A DNA stretch of 64,000 bases, from NCBI GenBank assembly GCA_963995505.1, contig OZ023186.1, forward strand, positions 2,790,001 through 2,854,000, given 5' to 3'. Positions within the stretch are counted from its first letter, which is position 1. Every line of letters starts with the position of its first letter. Positions 1-12,035 of this stretch are shown piece after piece. The stretch is from Hypericum androsaemum (Eukaryota; Streptophyta; Magnoliopsida; Malpighiales; Hypericaceae). The position numbers and the translations under genes were made by a program. The notes under the pieces are model-generated. The model searched no databases, was not told the origin of the DNA, and saw only the letters and a list, made by a program, of their open reading frames with translations.

Positions 1-89
1 TTTGATTACTGACGCTCGCGATACTAACCAATACTATTCCACCTCTCCAGAAAAAAATTTCAAAAAATCTGAAAAGTCAGGCCAATGAG

Positions 90-2270
90 ATGAAGTGCTT
101 CCATTTCACCAACGGAGAAAGCAAGGACACGTGTCACGACGGCGTCTCCTCCGCCCGGGGCCACAACAACCAAACGGCGTCGTCCTCCTCCTCCTCGTTC
201 TCCTCCCGGATGTCCTGGGCCCGGTCCCTGAGCGTGGCCTCCTCGAGCAGCAATTCCTCCTCCACTCGCAACGGCCGGTCGCTCAGGCGCTCCTTGGAGT
301 TCGACCCCGCCGCGGCGGCGGACGACCTGTCGTCCGGCGCCTCCTGGTCCTCCGGCTTCCACGAGTACCTCCTCGCCCAGCGCCGGGCGGGGGGCAGCCA
401 CCCCGAGCTTAGGGCCTTCACCTTCGCGGAGCTCAAGGCCGCCACGCGCGGGTTCAGTAGGGCCCACCTGATAGGGGAGGGCGGGTTCGGGTGCGTCTTC
501 CGGGGATCCGTTAGGGCACCGGGGAAGGTCGACGTCGCCGTTAAACAGCTCGACCGTCACGGTCTCCAGGCAATGCCTCTTTCCTATTCAGCTTTTGCAT
601 TTAATATAAAAAATAAAAAGAATCTCATAAATAATTTACAGCTTTTTTTTATTTTCTTAATTTCTGGTTAGTTAAAACGGTTATTGCTTGTGGGAAATGT
701 ATTAGCAATGCAGGGTCATAGGGAATGGATCAACGAAGTGAACTTGTTGGGCGTGATCAAACACCCTAACCTCGTTAGATTGGTCGGTTATTGTGCCGAG
801 GACGACGAGAGAGGGATCCAGAGGCTCCTGGTTTATGAACTGATGAAGAACAAGAGCCTGGAGGATCACCTCCTGTCGTCGTCACGCCTCATGATGCCAA
901 CGACGGTGGCACCTCTCTCTTGGATGACCAGGCTCAAGATCGCCCGGGATGCTGCACGGGGCTTGGCTTACCTCCACGAAGAAATGGAGTTTCAGGTATT
1001 GGTTTGGAAAGTGTGCTTGGATTTTGTTTCTGGAAGAGATCAGCTCGGTACCAATGTTAAGAATCTTGTATATGCCAATGTCCGTAGTTTTGGTCTCTCA
1101 GAGTGTGTTCTGTATTGGCTTTATTGTGCAGTTAATATTTCGAGATTTCAAGACGTCTAATGTCCTTCTTGATGAAGAATTCAATGCCAAGCTTTCGGAT
1201 TTTGGACTCGCTCGACTGGGTCCTCCTGAAGGGCTTGACCATGTTTCGACCTCTGTAAGTAAATGTCTGTTTCATTGGTCATACTTGCAGTTGTTAGCAT
1301 AGGTGACCTAATTAGATGTATCATTAAACCAAGTTGTGGTCTTCCTTTAGGAAGTTGTTCGGGAGAAAGATTGCTTGATTTGCTTGACTATTGTCCGGCT
1401 AAGCATGATATGATGCGAACTATCAAGTTTTTTCCCTTTGCATTGGGTTTTGGTGGGTCCCTTTGCATTATTTGAATGGTTACGAAATTAGTTGCAGAGA
1501 TTGGTCTGACTAATTCACTACCTTGCTGAATCTACAAGTGGCTTCTGCATTCGAGTAATTGCAAACTAATTGATGCTAGTGATCAACAAGCCATGCATTA
1601 GAAGTTGATGTACTTGGTCATGTCATTTATCTGTATAATTGATCTTGAGATGTCTGGCCAAGTTTAACTTCCAACATTCGTCTTAATCGTCTCCTCTGTT
1701 TTGAAGGTTGTGGGGACAGTAGGTTATGCAGCTCCGGAGTATGTGCAGACTGGCAGGCTAACTGTAAAAAGTGATATTTGGAGCTTCGGGGTGGTTCTTT
1801 ATGAACTTATAACTGGAAGACGAGCAGTTGAGAGAAACCTGCCTCGAGCGGAGCAGAAACTCTTAGAGTGGGTTAGACCATATGCATCAGATTCAAAGAA
1901 ATTCCACCTAATTGTAGACCCTCGGCTTGAAGGACATTACTGCATTAAGTCTGCTCGGAGAGTAGCATCCCTTGCAAACAAGTGTCTGTCGAAGCATCCA
2001 AAGACCCGGCCTAAAATGAGCGAGGTGGTAGAGATACTGGGAAACATCATCGACGACACATCATACATTGAGGTAGGTTCTTCTGAACCCGCCTCTGCAA
2101 CCATTCCAGAGACCAAAGGGGAGTCCGACCTTGAGGTTGAGATTCCTAAGAAGGACGACAGTTGTAGGAAGAAGTCTTTTGATATAAGAGAAATGGTCAG
2201 CTTGAGAAACCGAACCATGGGGAAGTTAGATTGGAGGAACTGGACTCCTGGATTGGTTAGAACTGGGTGA
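90..2270 (+). CDS. Receptor-like cytoplasmic kinase, subfamily VII (PBL/PCRK-like)
   Basis: Four exons: 90-569, 714-995, 1132-1254 and 1707-2270, all phase 0, giving 482 aa. The N-terminus (MKCFHF) lacks the usual MG myristoylation start and is followed by a Ser-rich segment, as in PCRK1/PBL19-type kinases. Visible kinase motifs are the glycine loop GEGGFGCV near residue 130, VAVKQL with the ATP-binding lysine, catalytic [10 protein letters not shown] (Arg258-Asp259), SDFGLAR (Asp277) and AAPEYVQTG in the activation segment. The family relays signals from surface immune receptors as soluble, membrane-associated Ser/Thr kinases. The C-terminal 80 residues are charged tail. Intron 1 appears to use a GC donor (CAG|gcaatg), the only position that joins HGLQ to GHREW in frame; introns 2 and 3 are GT-AG. 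Exon 1 is strongly GC-rich and later exons are not. The start is the first ATG of the family-type N-terminus. The exact PBL orthologue is not resolved. Confidence 0.9.
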
Positions 2271-2718
2271 TAGGCGTCAGCTGTTTGGCAGAAGCAGGTA
2301 ACCCTTCCACATCCATGGAATGTCTAGTTAAGGTAGAACAATTCCGATAGATGACCCTAAAAAAGCCGAATTTTTTCCATACACTCTCTCTCTCTTATTC
2401 ACCCGGATCAACTACCTGCGGTAGCCTTGAGAATTCATCTTAAATAGGAACATAGTAGTATCCAACCCAAGGTAATTGTTATGTTTTAAATAAATTGGGA
2501 TAAAAACGGTCCAACTTAGAGGTTAATTATACTTTCAGGATAATTAAGTTTACGGTGGTAAGTATATTTATTCAAATAGGAAGTTATGTTTTCTAGAGCA
2601 ATTAGGAGTCCATAACATAGTGTCTAAAACCCTAGAATATCGTATAAGTACGTACTTGTGACCCGTGAGCCACGCCTCCTCACAATCTTTGTAATTCTGG
2701 GGCTTCACGAGAGCTGAG

Positions 2719-4038
2719 ATGGCCATGAGAGGCTCTGAATCGATCTTCGATCGTTTACCTGAAGAAACAATATTGCTGGTGCTCCATAAGTTACCCGTCA
2801 AGACGTTGGTTTGCTGCACCTGGGTCTCCAAGTCTTTCAGCTCCTTAATCAGAAACCCTAGCTTCATCTTCTCCTACGAAGCCAACATCGCCTCCTACCA
2901 TGAATCCTTCATCTCCCTCCACTGGTATCCGGATAATTATGCGAAGATCACATGTTCTTTTGATTCGAGAAGCACCGGGTGGACGAAGGACTACATTCTG
3001 AATTCTTCTTCTGCCTTTGGCAACCTACCAGGTACACGTTTCCTATGCTATACATGTTATATTCTTTGGGATTGATTTGACCCGCAATAGTCTATATTAG
3101 TTGGACATGTTCGGACATCAGATGTATAAGAAACTTACATTTTACCTAAAACGTTCACAGGTGAACCCAGGATTGAAGCGGTAGGCTCGTGCAACGGCTT
3201 GATCTGCCTCAGAGAATGCTCCAGCAACCGCGTCCTATTGTGGAATCCTCTGATCATGAGATCTTTTATCCTTCCAAAAACACCCCACTTGGATTACCTG
3301 TCGCGCTTAGGGTTAGCGTTTTCTTCCAAAGACAGTGACTATAAGGTCCTGATGATAGACCATGATTGGAAGGACCTAAGGCTCTACTCCCTCAAGCTCA
3401 ACTCTTGGAGATCCATTGGCTCCACTCCCGTTTCTTACATTATTGGTGTCCGCTTCGCCACTGCCCCGATGGTTTTCGCAGGCGGGTCTTTGCATTGCAT
3501 TGCGACTAGTTACCTCGTGGACGAGGGCTTCTCCAACTCTATTGTTGCATTTGATCTTGGAAACGAAGACTTCCGAACCATTGCGCTGCCTGATACTCTG
3601 CGCACTCAGGGAATAGCGCGGTTGTCTATCTCCGAATACAACGGAAGCGCTTCCATTGCGGTGTTTGCCAGTGGCCGGAACTCATGTCTAAACGAGGTAT
3701 GGGTTATGACGGACTATGGGGTGGAGGGCTCGTGGCTTAAGTTATCTTTTGAAGATGTTGAATATCTCCCAAGGATGCCTATATTCTATTTCTGCACATA
3801 TTTTCGCGTATGGGTCAACGTCGAAGATGATTTTCGTGACAATTATGTTCTTTTTTATGACATTGATCGTGGTGGAACAGTGTCGTTCAAGTTCCAGGGC
3901 CATATAAAATCCATAGATGATTGTCGCAACAAACCGCTGTTATGTTACAAGCAGGAAGATCAGCACTACTATTTCTACGCTTCTCGACATAGCTTAGCTT
4001 TACTTGATAAGGTGAATGTGAGTGAATGCAGTACATGA
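2719..4038 (+). CDS. F-box protein with F-box-associated (FBA type 1) domain, copy 1
   Basis: Two exons, 2719-3031 and 3161-4038, joined in phase 1 by a GT-AG intron; 396 aa. The F-box occupies about residues 13-50 (LPEETILLVLHKLP, then WVSKSF and LIRNPSFI). The FBA half shows VGSCNGLICL, LLWNPLIMRSF, DYKVLMIDHD and LYSLKLNSWRSIG. Family knowledge: the F-box binds SKP1/ASK in an SCF ubiquitin ligase and the FBA region selects the substrate, which cannot be read from the sequence. A closely related gene follows at 4819 and a broken third copy lies at 10331. The three share about 100 bp upstream of the ATG and also 3' flanking sequence, so this is a local tandem family. No lesions seen. The start is the ATG shared with copy 2. 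Confidence 0.88.
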
Positions 4039-4089
4039 CTAATTTTTGCTATCCAGTTCCGCATTAGTTCATCAACTACATCTTTGAAC

Positions 4090-4720
4090 CTCCAGTCTGT
4101 TCGTGGGATCATCTCCCCCGACGAGCAGAGATCGGTCCTTGACCTGTGGTATGCATGATTTCTTTTGTTTTTCGCCCCATCGGATCGGATGCAGAGTGTT
4201 GATTTTGGTTCTTTTGTGGGAGTCAGTTGAGTCTCTCCTCCTATATGATATGATCGATCACTTTCTGTTGATTTCCAATGCTGCTGCAAACAGAACTCTT
4301 TGTCATGAGATTACTTACTTGAGGCCGAGAATATCTCATAGGTATGCAATTTACTCTTTGTTGAGTACTCTCTGTTGGTTTCGGTGTGGGATTTTACCTA
4401 GACCTGGTCATGAATTGAATCCGATTTGTGATTCGATTTGATGTGTGAAAAATTTGATTCGATTTGACAATAATTTGATTTGTCAAAAAGTTCGATTTGA
4501 ATTCGTCATGATAAGAATTGAATACGGTTCAAGTTTTTCGTAATTCGTCAAACCGGCAAATTCAATTCGAATTTGTTTCGAGAATTCGATTCGAGTTAAA
4601 TTTGTATCGAATTCGTTTTTTTTTTGTTTTAATAACACCTATTATCTTATCTGATCTAACGAATGGATTAATTTCGAGTCGGTAGGATTTGAGACAAAGT
4701 TGTCTATTTAATATTATTGC
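4090..4720. repeat. F-box 3' flank followed by degenerate AT-rich repeat
   Basis: Positions 4090-4350 correspond to the 3' flank shared by the F-box copies (the motif tcataggtatgcaattt recurs near 6483 and 11804). From about 4430 to 4620 the sequence is a degenerate array of short words of the type gattcgattt and aattcgaattt. Small open frames here look like chance. Confidence 0.5.
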
Positions 4721-4724
4721 TGCG

Positions 4725-7130
4725 TAAAACCCTAGAATATCTTATAAGTACGTACCCGTGACCCGTGAGCCACGCCTCCTCGCAGTCTTTGTAATTCTGG
4801 GGCTTCACGAGAGCTGCGATGGCCATGAGAAGCTCACGATCGAGTTTACCCGAAGAAATAATATTGATGGTGCTCCATAAGTTACCCGTCGAGACGTTGG
4901 TTTGTTGCACCCGGGTCTCCAAGTGTTTCAGATCCTTGATCAGAAACCCTAGCTTCATCTACTCCTACGACGCCAATACCGCCTCGGACAATGAATCCTT
5001 CATCTCCCTCCGTTGGTGTACGAATACTTACCCGCAGATCAGATGTTGTTTTAATTCGGGAAGCACTGGATCGAAGAAGGAATACGTTCTGAATTCTTCT
5101 TCTGCCTTTGGCATCCTCCCAGGTACACCTTTTTTTATCTTATCTTCTTAAGAGTTAATATGCATCTACTTTAGAAAAACAGAGACCGATATTAGTCTAT
5201 ACTTTCTGGTAAACGTTTATGAACCTATATTAGTCGGTCCGGTCCGGATGTTAGATGTATAAAAAAACTTACTTTTTACCTAAAACGTTCACAGGTAAAC
5301 CCAGGATTGAAGCGGTAGGCTCGTGCAACGGCTTGATCTGCCTCAGAGAATGTTCCAGCAACCGCGTCTTATTGTGGAATCCTCTGATCATGAGATCTTT
5401 TATCCTTCCAGAAACCCCGCATTTTGTCTACCAGTCGCTGCTAGGGTTCGGGTTTGCTTCCAAAGACAATGACTATAAGGTCCTGATCGTAGACTATGAT
5501 TGGAAGGACCCAAGGCTCTACTCCCTCAAGCTCAATTCTTGGAGATCCATCGGCTCCGCCCCTGATTCTTACATTATTGATGCCTGTTTCCCCTGTGCCC
5601 CGATGGTTTTAGCAGGCGGGTCTTTGCATTACATTAAGACTAATTACTTACAGGGCGAGGGCTTCTCCAACTCTATTGTTGCGTTTGATCTTGGAAACGA
5701 AGTCCTCCGAACCATTGCGCTGCCTGAAACTCTACGCACTCAGGGAGAGGCGTCATATCGGCAGTTGTCTATCTCCAAATACAATGGAAGCACTTCCATT
5801 GCGGTGTTTGCCAACGTCCGGAGGAGCTCATGGCTGCACGAGATATGGGTGATGAGGGAGTATGGGGCGGAGGGCTCGTGGCTTAAGTTATCTTTTGAAG
5901 ATGTTGATTATCTCCCAAGGATGCCTATATTCTATTTCCGCACAAATGAGCGGGTGCATGTCTATGATGATTGTCCTCTTGCTTATGACATTGATCGTAC
6001 TAGAACAGTTTCGTTCAGGTTCAGGGGCCGTATAAAATCAATAGAAGATTGTCGCAACAAGCCGCTGTTATGCTACAAGAAGGAAGATCAGCAGTACTAT
6101 TTCTACGCTTCTCGACATAGCTTAGCTTTACTTGATAAGGTGAATGCGAGAAAATGTAGTACGTGACTGATTTGTACTCTTTCCAGTGCCACATTAGTTC
6201 TTCAACTACTTTGAACTTCCCGTCTTGTCTTTGTTCGCCCCCGGAAGAGCGGAGATCGGTCCTTCATCGGTATGCATGATCTCTGTTGTTTCGTCCCATC
6301 CGATCAGATGCGGAGTGTTGCTCTTGGTTCTCTTGTGGGAGTCAGTTGAGTCTCTCCTCCTATATGATCTGAAGTACTGAACAATCTCTCTCTCTGTTGC
6401 GCCTTGTTGATTTCCAATGCTCTGCTGCAAACAGAACACTTTTGTCATGAGAGATTACACATACTTGAGGGCTTGAATATCTCATAGGTATGCAATTTAC
6501 TCTTTGTTACGTATCTCTGTCATTGTGATGCCAAGCCCCAAAGATAGACATAACTATAACGTGAGGGCTTGAACATCTTATAGGTGTGCAATTTACTCTA
6601 GAATCGATTTTTCGATTATATGGATGAAGACAGATCGGGACTAGTCGTCCACGAACAATTACAATAAGGGGTTTAAACATGACCCTAAACACATGACAAT
6701 CGGATAAATACCCGGCTCAAGTGGTAAGAGCAGAACCAGCATTAAAACCCTGTAAACGTCCTATTTATCGGGAGAAAAAAAATATCGTCCAGGTAGATTA
6801 AATGGGACAAAAAATCTAGGGCTTGCAAGAAAGCAAATAACTTTAGAGGATACTCATTTTTTTGTGAGAAGCTAAGCATAAGTAAATGTATTAAGTCGAA
6901 AAATCTAAAAATTTGAGGATGCGCATCTGGACAAGCACAGTTATACTGCAACCAAATTTCAGTTTACGTTCACTAGATATACAACATTCCTTTTGTCAGA
7001 AGATCAGTCGCATCGTACCATTATTAGCCGGTCAAGGAACTGTACAGTGATTGGTCGGATCCCCGGGAGATTGATCCGTAGACCATCTTCGTGATGTTCC
7101 GCTGCCAGGAGAGGCGGGCTCCAGGTGGCT
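4725..7130. repeat. Segmental duplication, unit A (F-box copy 2 plus 3' flank)
   Basis: This block matches 10235-12610 in the same order: F-box upstream sequence, F-box gene, the segment with ggtagattaaatggga (6792 / 12256), the acaacattccttttg segment (6981 / 12451), then attgatccgtagacca (7070 / 12556), which is the 3' flank of the kinase at 12626. Unit A therefore ends inside a copy of the kinase 3' flank without the kinase, so the F-box array and kinase flank were duplicated together. The copies differ by substitutions and small indels throughout. Confidence 0.75.
4819..6166 (+). CDS. F-box protein with F-box-associated (FBA type 1) domain, copy 2
   Basis: Two exons, 4819-5122 and 5295-6166, joined in phase 1 by a GT-AG intron; 391 aa. 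It is a close paralogue of the gene at 2719 with the same exon structure and the same intron position after ..LPG. The F-box is near residues 8-45 (LPEEIILMVLHKLP, RVSKCF). The FBA domain begins at the start of exon 2 (VGSCNGLICL, LLWNPLIMRSF, FASKDNDYKVL). Compared with copy 1 the N-terminus is shorter by a few residues before the F-box. It is likely an SCF substrate-recognition subunit; the target is unknown. The FBA half carries many amino-acid differences from copy 1 despite near-identical framework motifs. No lesions were seen. Confidence 0.88.
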
Positions 7131-7700
7131 CCCGTGGACCAGCTACAGTACTACTACGCCACCATTAATCCGGTGTTGTTGGCCGGAGAGAGCAGCGCCG
7201 CCGAGGGCTACTTGATGAAAAATTATAAGAGAAGAAGTAATTTGGGTTGAATCGGAGCAATTGTCTCCGTAGAATTGCTTAATTAACTTTCTGGAACGTT
7301 ACACATATATAGTGCTTAAGTGAAACTAATTAGTTATAAACTAGGAGTTATTACTAACTAATTATTTACACGTTACAACTATGAAGGCTGAGTCAAACAG
7401 GAATCTTCTCCTTGTAGAATAAACGTGCCAAATCGTAACTTCCGGAGCAAGCATGTAATTGTAGTTGGCAGCCGAACTTCTTGATCACGAAGCAGAGAAT
7501 CACGGAAATTTGTTGTGGACTGGGTCACTGAAATGGACTTCGACATTACTCCTTGGCCAGTTACTACATCTCACTCGGCCTCTTCGTCATTTCGGTCCCC
7601 GGCCTTTGGTCCCTTATCAAGCGCTTTGTCAAGTCCAAGGCATGGTTTCTGGTACATGTCTGCTCAATTTACAAAATTCAAGCAGTTGCATTTGCTAACA
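7120..7700 (+). pseudogene. Possible gene relic (two reading-frame islands)
   Basis: Beyond the end of the duplicated block, 7140-7230 reads as a plausible protein stretch (..YYYATINPVLLAGESS..), and 7548-7700 contains an island reading ISLGLFVISVPGLWSLIKR, which looks like a membrane segment followed by basic residues. The islands are separated by AT-rich sequence and no ATG-to-stop gene model joins them. I cannot name the family. It may be a decayed or partly captured gene. Confidence 0.25.
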
Positions 7701-10230
7701 TCTCAGATGTTTTTTAGAATGTTCAGAGGTTGTGTTGGTGTGGCATATAGTGAATTTGAAATTAATTTTTTAAAATTTCTAGTATGACGATATTTTTGTA
7801 ATTTTATTACTTGATATACCATATATTTTGTGTCATGTAAGTAGGTTAAAGTCATGTCTTTAACACGTCAGCAAAAATCAAAACGTATATGAGAAGAGGG
7901 TCCTAAGTATATATTTTACATAACACAAAATATTAAAATATGTATTTCTATATAATATAGAGTGCAAAGTATCTATTTCATATAATATAGAATAATAAAA
8001 TATCTTAATCTCTTATTTTTATGCACTTTGTTTATTTATCCTTTTAAAATTGATAATGATCTTGAAGAATGTGGACACGTGTCCTTCCTTGAAGTTGATG
8101 CGGGGCCAGCGTCGAACAGTAATTTAATAACCTTTCCTAGGAATCTAGCACTTTCTTGGGAAAATATCGTTTTGGTTCCTGCAAGAAGTTTGAGCTAATT
8201 TTTCAAGGTGGGCAGATAATTACTAGATATTATAATTTAAAATTTTCTGGTCCAACGGCAATCAAACCGATCAACTTAGAGATCAGTCCAAATATCAAGT
8301 CGTTTTTTAAAACACTGGTCAAAAAGACAGGGGTTGCAAGAAAACAAAAAAATCTAGAGGATGCACATCAGGACAAGCACAATTATGGTACAACCAATTT
8401 TCAGAATCGAAGCTATGGGAAGTTGGTTGTTATTACAACCGAACCTATGGTTTTTTTTAGGGGATCAACAATTATTTAGACCACCTCGTGAGAAAATTAT
8501 TATAGTTTAATAGAATAAAGATTAAATAAGTCAATTTACTATCTCAAAAGTTTCACATAAGCATTTGTACATAAAAGTAGTTCACATAATTTTCTATACT
8601 TTTTTAGATAGATCAAATAAAATTATTTTTTCGGTCACCGGAGACACTTCGTCAACTTACATGACGTCTTTGTCATATACAACGTCATCTTTATTTATTT
8701 TTAAACTCCCTACTTCTTCCTTCTCCACCCCCACCCCTCTCCATCTTAAAAAAAAAGTAATTCCAAAAAAAAAAATCAATCCACAAACCAAATAAGCTAA
8801 ACATCTCTCTCAAACCATCCACCCCTCTAAACCAATAGGATGGCTTGACATATCATGTAGATAGTCAAGGCTCGTTTGGAAGGCTTGACATGATCGTATG
8901 GGTTAATAGTCATCTTCTAACTAGTTTACCGGTCATTCCTCTTCACGTTTGTCGCTGTACGATTATGTGTTACTGGATTTACCTGCCGCCCATATTCCAA
9001 AAAGTTAACAGATTACCTTGTTGGTTGTTATGTCATATGCTACAACCAATTTTCAGAATCGAAGCTATGGGAAGTTGGTTCTAAGTAGCCGAGCAACAAT
9101 TATTTAGATCTTTGTGAGAGTATTATAATAGTTTTTTTTAGAATTAGCATTATTATAGTTTAATTGAGAAGTTTCGAGTTCGAACATTTAAAAATATAGT
9201 ATGTTAAATATTTGTTGTGAGAGTTCTACCACCTTTCAAATATGTTAGCAGACTCGAATATAAATTAGTCGGATTGTCCGGATGCCGGCACAAATATATA
9301 AAATCTCTCTAAAAAGGTATCGTTGGAACATGAAAAAATATATAACTTTAGAGAGGTTATTTATTAAATATAAGAGGTTTATGTTTTTTTTCAAAAAACT
9401 AAATACCTAAATATCAAAAAAAAAAATTCAAAATCACATAAAATCTCGGTTTATAGCATTATCCAAATGCTACACTAGATTGAAATACTTTATTACAATA
9501 AGACGTTGATCATAAAGAGCATTTGATGATAATTGAGAAGATGAATGATGATATAAAATTTATCAAATAAGCAAATATGGTACAAACTAACATTTTAGAA
9601 TTCGTAAAGTATGTAAAAATATATGTATTTATTCAAAAATATCATTTTATGCAAAATTTTAGGACCAAAATTTAATTTAAAATTTTTAAAAAATATTAGT
9701 TATTACAATAGATGAATTTTAAATTTTAACACTTTTCTCAACTCATAGAAATTTTTATCAATTTAGAATATACCATAGATCACTTTATACTGTATATAAT
9801 ATATATACACTCGCGGAGACAACAAACCCCTCTCTACTGTAGAAACAAACCTCTCTCTGCTATATTTTAATAGATATTCTTAAAACTACAACTCAAAAAG
9901 TCTAAGTAGAATAAAACATCATATATGTTAGTGAGAATTAATTTAGTATGTTAGTATGCTAAACGGTTCAATTTCAAATGCGGCGGTTAATTATACTTTT
10001 GGATAAATAAGTTTGGGGTGGTAAGCGATATTTATTCAAATAGGAAATTGTTTTTGCAAAAGCAATACAGTGTCTTAAACCACACAAAAAGTCCAAAACC
10101 CTATAATATATTTTTTTAATATTCAGTCCACTGAATTAACTAATCAAAGTTCGAGTCAGGTAAATATTAAAATAAAATTCTCTATTTAATACTATTGCGT
10201 AAAAAAAAACTCGAATTCAATTTATTTGAT
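7701..10230. other. AT-rich intergenic region with short duplicated pieces
   Basis: No supportable gene. Positions 8340-8475 and 9035-9130 are two copies of one short segment (shared core cagaatcgaagctatggg). The first is also related to the segments near 6820-6950 and 12300-12425 (shared gaggatgc.catc.ggacaagcac). The rest is low-complexity A/T sequence. Confidence 0.5.
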
Positions 10231-10330
10231 TGTACCTAGAACCCTAGAATATCTTACAAGTACGTACATGTGACCCGCGAGCAACGCCTCCTCACAATCT
10301 TTGTAATTCTGGGGCTTCACGAGAGCTGAG

Positions 10331-11610
10331 ATGGCCAAGAGAGGCTCAGGATCGATCTTCGATCGTTTATCTGAAGATATCGCTGATACTCCATAAGTTA
10401 CCCGTTAAGACGTTGGTTGGTTGCACCTTGATCTCCAAGAATTTCAACTCCATCATCAAAAACCCTAGCTTCATCTACTCCTACGACGCCACCATCGCGT
10501 CCGGAGATGAATCCTTCATCTCCCTCCACTGGTATCGGAAGGATTACCCGAAGATCACATGTTCTTTCTATTCGGGAAGCACTGGATTGACGAAGGACTA
10601 CGTTCTGAATTCTTCTTCAGCCTTTGGCGTCCTCTCCAAGGTACACGTTTCTGATGTTATGTTCTCGAAGTTACTATACACGTAAACGGAGACTAATACT
10701 TTTCTGTATGATAGTTCTTGGGATGCAGAGCATTACTTCTTTTTCTTTTCTGGGATCTTGGGGATTGATATGATACGTATTAGTCTACATTAGTCGGACG
10801 TGTTCGGATATGAGATGTATAAAAAAAACTAACTTTTAGGAACGTCATAGGTCAACTGACGTTCCAAGCTGTTGGCTCGTGCAACGGCTTGATCTGCCTC
10901 AAAGAATGTTGGAACAAGTGCATCATATTGTGGAATCCTTGGATCATGAAATCTTTTATCCTCCCAAAAACCAGGCACTACTAAAGCTAGGGTTAGGGTT
11001 CGCTTCCAAAGACAATGACTATAAGGTCCTGATCATAAACTATGATCGGAAGGAGAGGGACAGAAGGCTCTACTCCCTCAAGCTCAACTCTTGGAGATCC
11101 ATTAGCTCCGCCCCCGATTCTTACATTATTGATGCCTGTTTCCCCTGTGCCCCGATGGTTTTCGCAGGCGGGTCTTTGAATTACATAGAGACTAAATACC
11201 TCGAGGGTGAGGGCTTCTCCAACTCTATTGTTGCTTTTGATCTTGGAAACGAAGTCTTCCGAACCATTGCGCTGCCTGAAACCCTACGCACGCAGGAAGA
11301 GGCGACAGAGCAGTTGTCTATCTCCGAATACAACGGAAGCACATCCATTGCGGTGTTTGCCAGAGAAGGGAACTCATGTCTGAACGAGGTATGGGTGATG
11401 AGGGGCGGAGGGCTCGTGGCTTAAGTTGTCTTTTGAAGATGTTGATTATCTCCCAAGGATGCCTATGTTCTATTTCGACGCATATTTTTCGAGTATGGGT
11501 CAACAATTATCCTCTTGTGTTTCGACATTGATCGTGCTGGAACAGTGTCGTTCAACTTCATTGGCCCTAATAAATCCATAGAAGATTGTCGCAACCAACA
11601 GCTGTTTTGA
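10331..11610 (+). pseudogene. F-box/FBA pseudogene, copy 3
   Basis: It retains the two-exon layout of the intact copies (about 10331-10640 and 10851-11610) but is disrupted several times. About 5 bases are lost within the F-box (near 10370-10385), shifting the frame and leading to a stop at CCATAA. The donor region has an extra base before gtacac (10640). Near 10975-10990, a deletion in exon 2 gives TAA and TAG in frame. About 8 bases are missing near 11403 (ATGAGGGGCGG where copy 2 has ATGAGGGAGTATGGGGCGG), and the last part of the FBA domain is deleted so that CTGTT joins 3'-flank sequence near 11605. Parts of the FBA domain remain readable (YSLKLNSWRSI). A truncated product is unlikely to bind both SKP1 and substrate. 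Confidence 0.87.
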
Positions 11611-11770
11611 ACTTCCCGTCTTTGTTCGTCGGATTAGATGATGTCTGTTGTTTCATCGTCCCGTCGGATCAGATCTGTTGGTTCTTTTGTGGGAGTCAGT
11701 TGAGTCTCTCCTCCAATATCATATGAACTCTCTCTTTCTGTTGCACCTTGTTGATTTCCAATGCTCTCAT

Positions 11771-12035
11771 GAGATTACACATACTTGAGGGCTTGAATAT
11801 CTCATAGGTATGCAGTTTACTTACTTGAGGGCTTGAATATCTCATAGGTATGCAGTTTACTCTTTGTTACGGATATCTGTCATTGTGGTGCCAATCGCCG
11901 AAGATAGATATAACTATGAATTTCAGGTAGCTTTGCACTGCGCAAATCGAATTTAAGTTAGTCAGTCAAATGAATATTTAAGTACCAAACCTATTGGACC
12001 GTTGACTATTTAAGTACCAAACCTATTGGACCAAC
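11771..12035. repeat. Two small tandem duplications
   Basis: A unit of about 46 bp containing gagggcttgaatatctcata occurs twice head-to-tail between 11771 and 11870, while copies 1 and 2 of the F-box flank have it once. A unit of about 35 bp containing accaaacctattggacc is doubled at 11970-12035. Both look like replication slippage in the 3' flank of the pseudogene. Confidence 0.7.

Noticed and set aside
60..560. Gly/Ala-rich minus-strand frame over the first kinase exon
   Set aside because: Shadow of a GC-rich sense exon whose kinase motifs are unambiguous.
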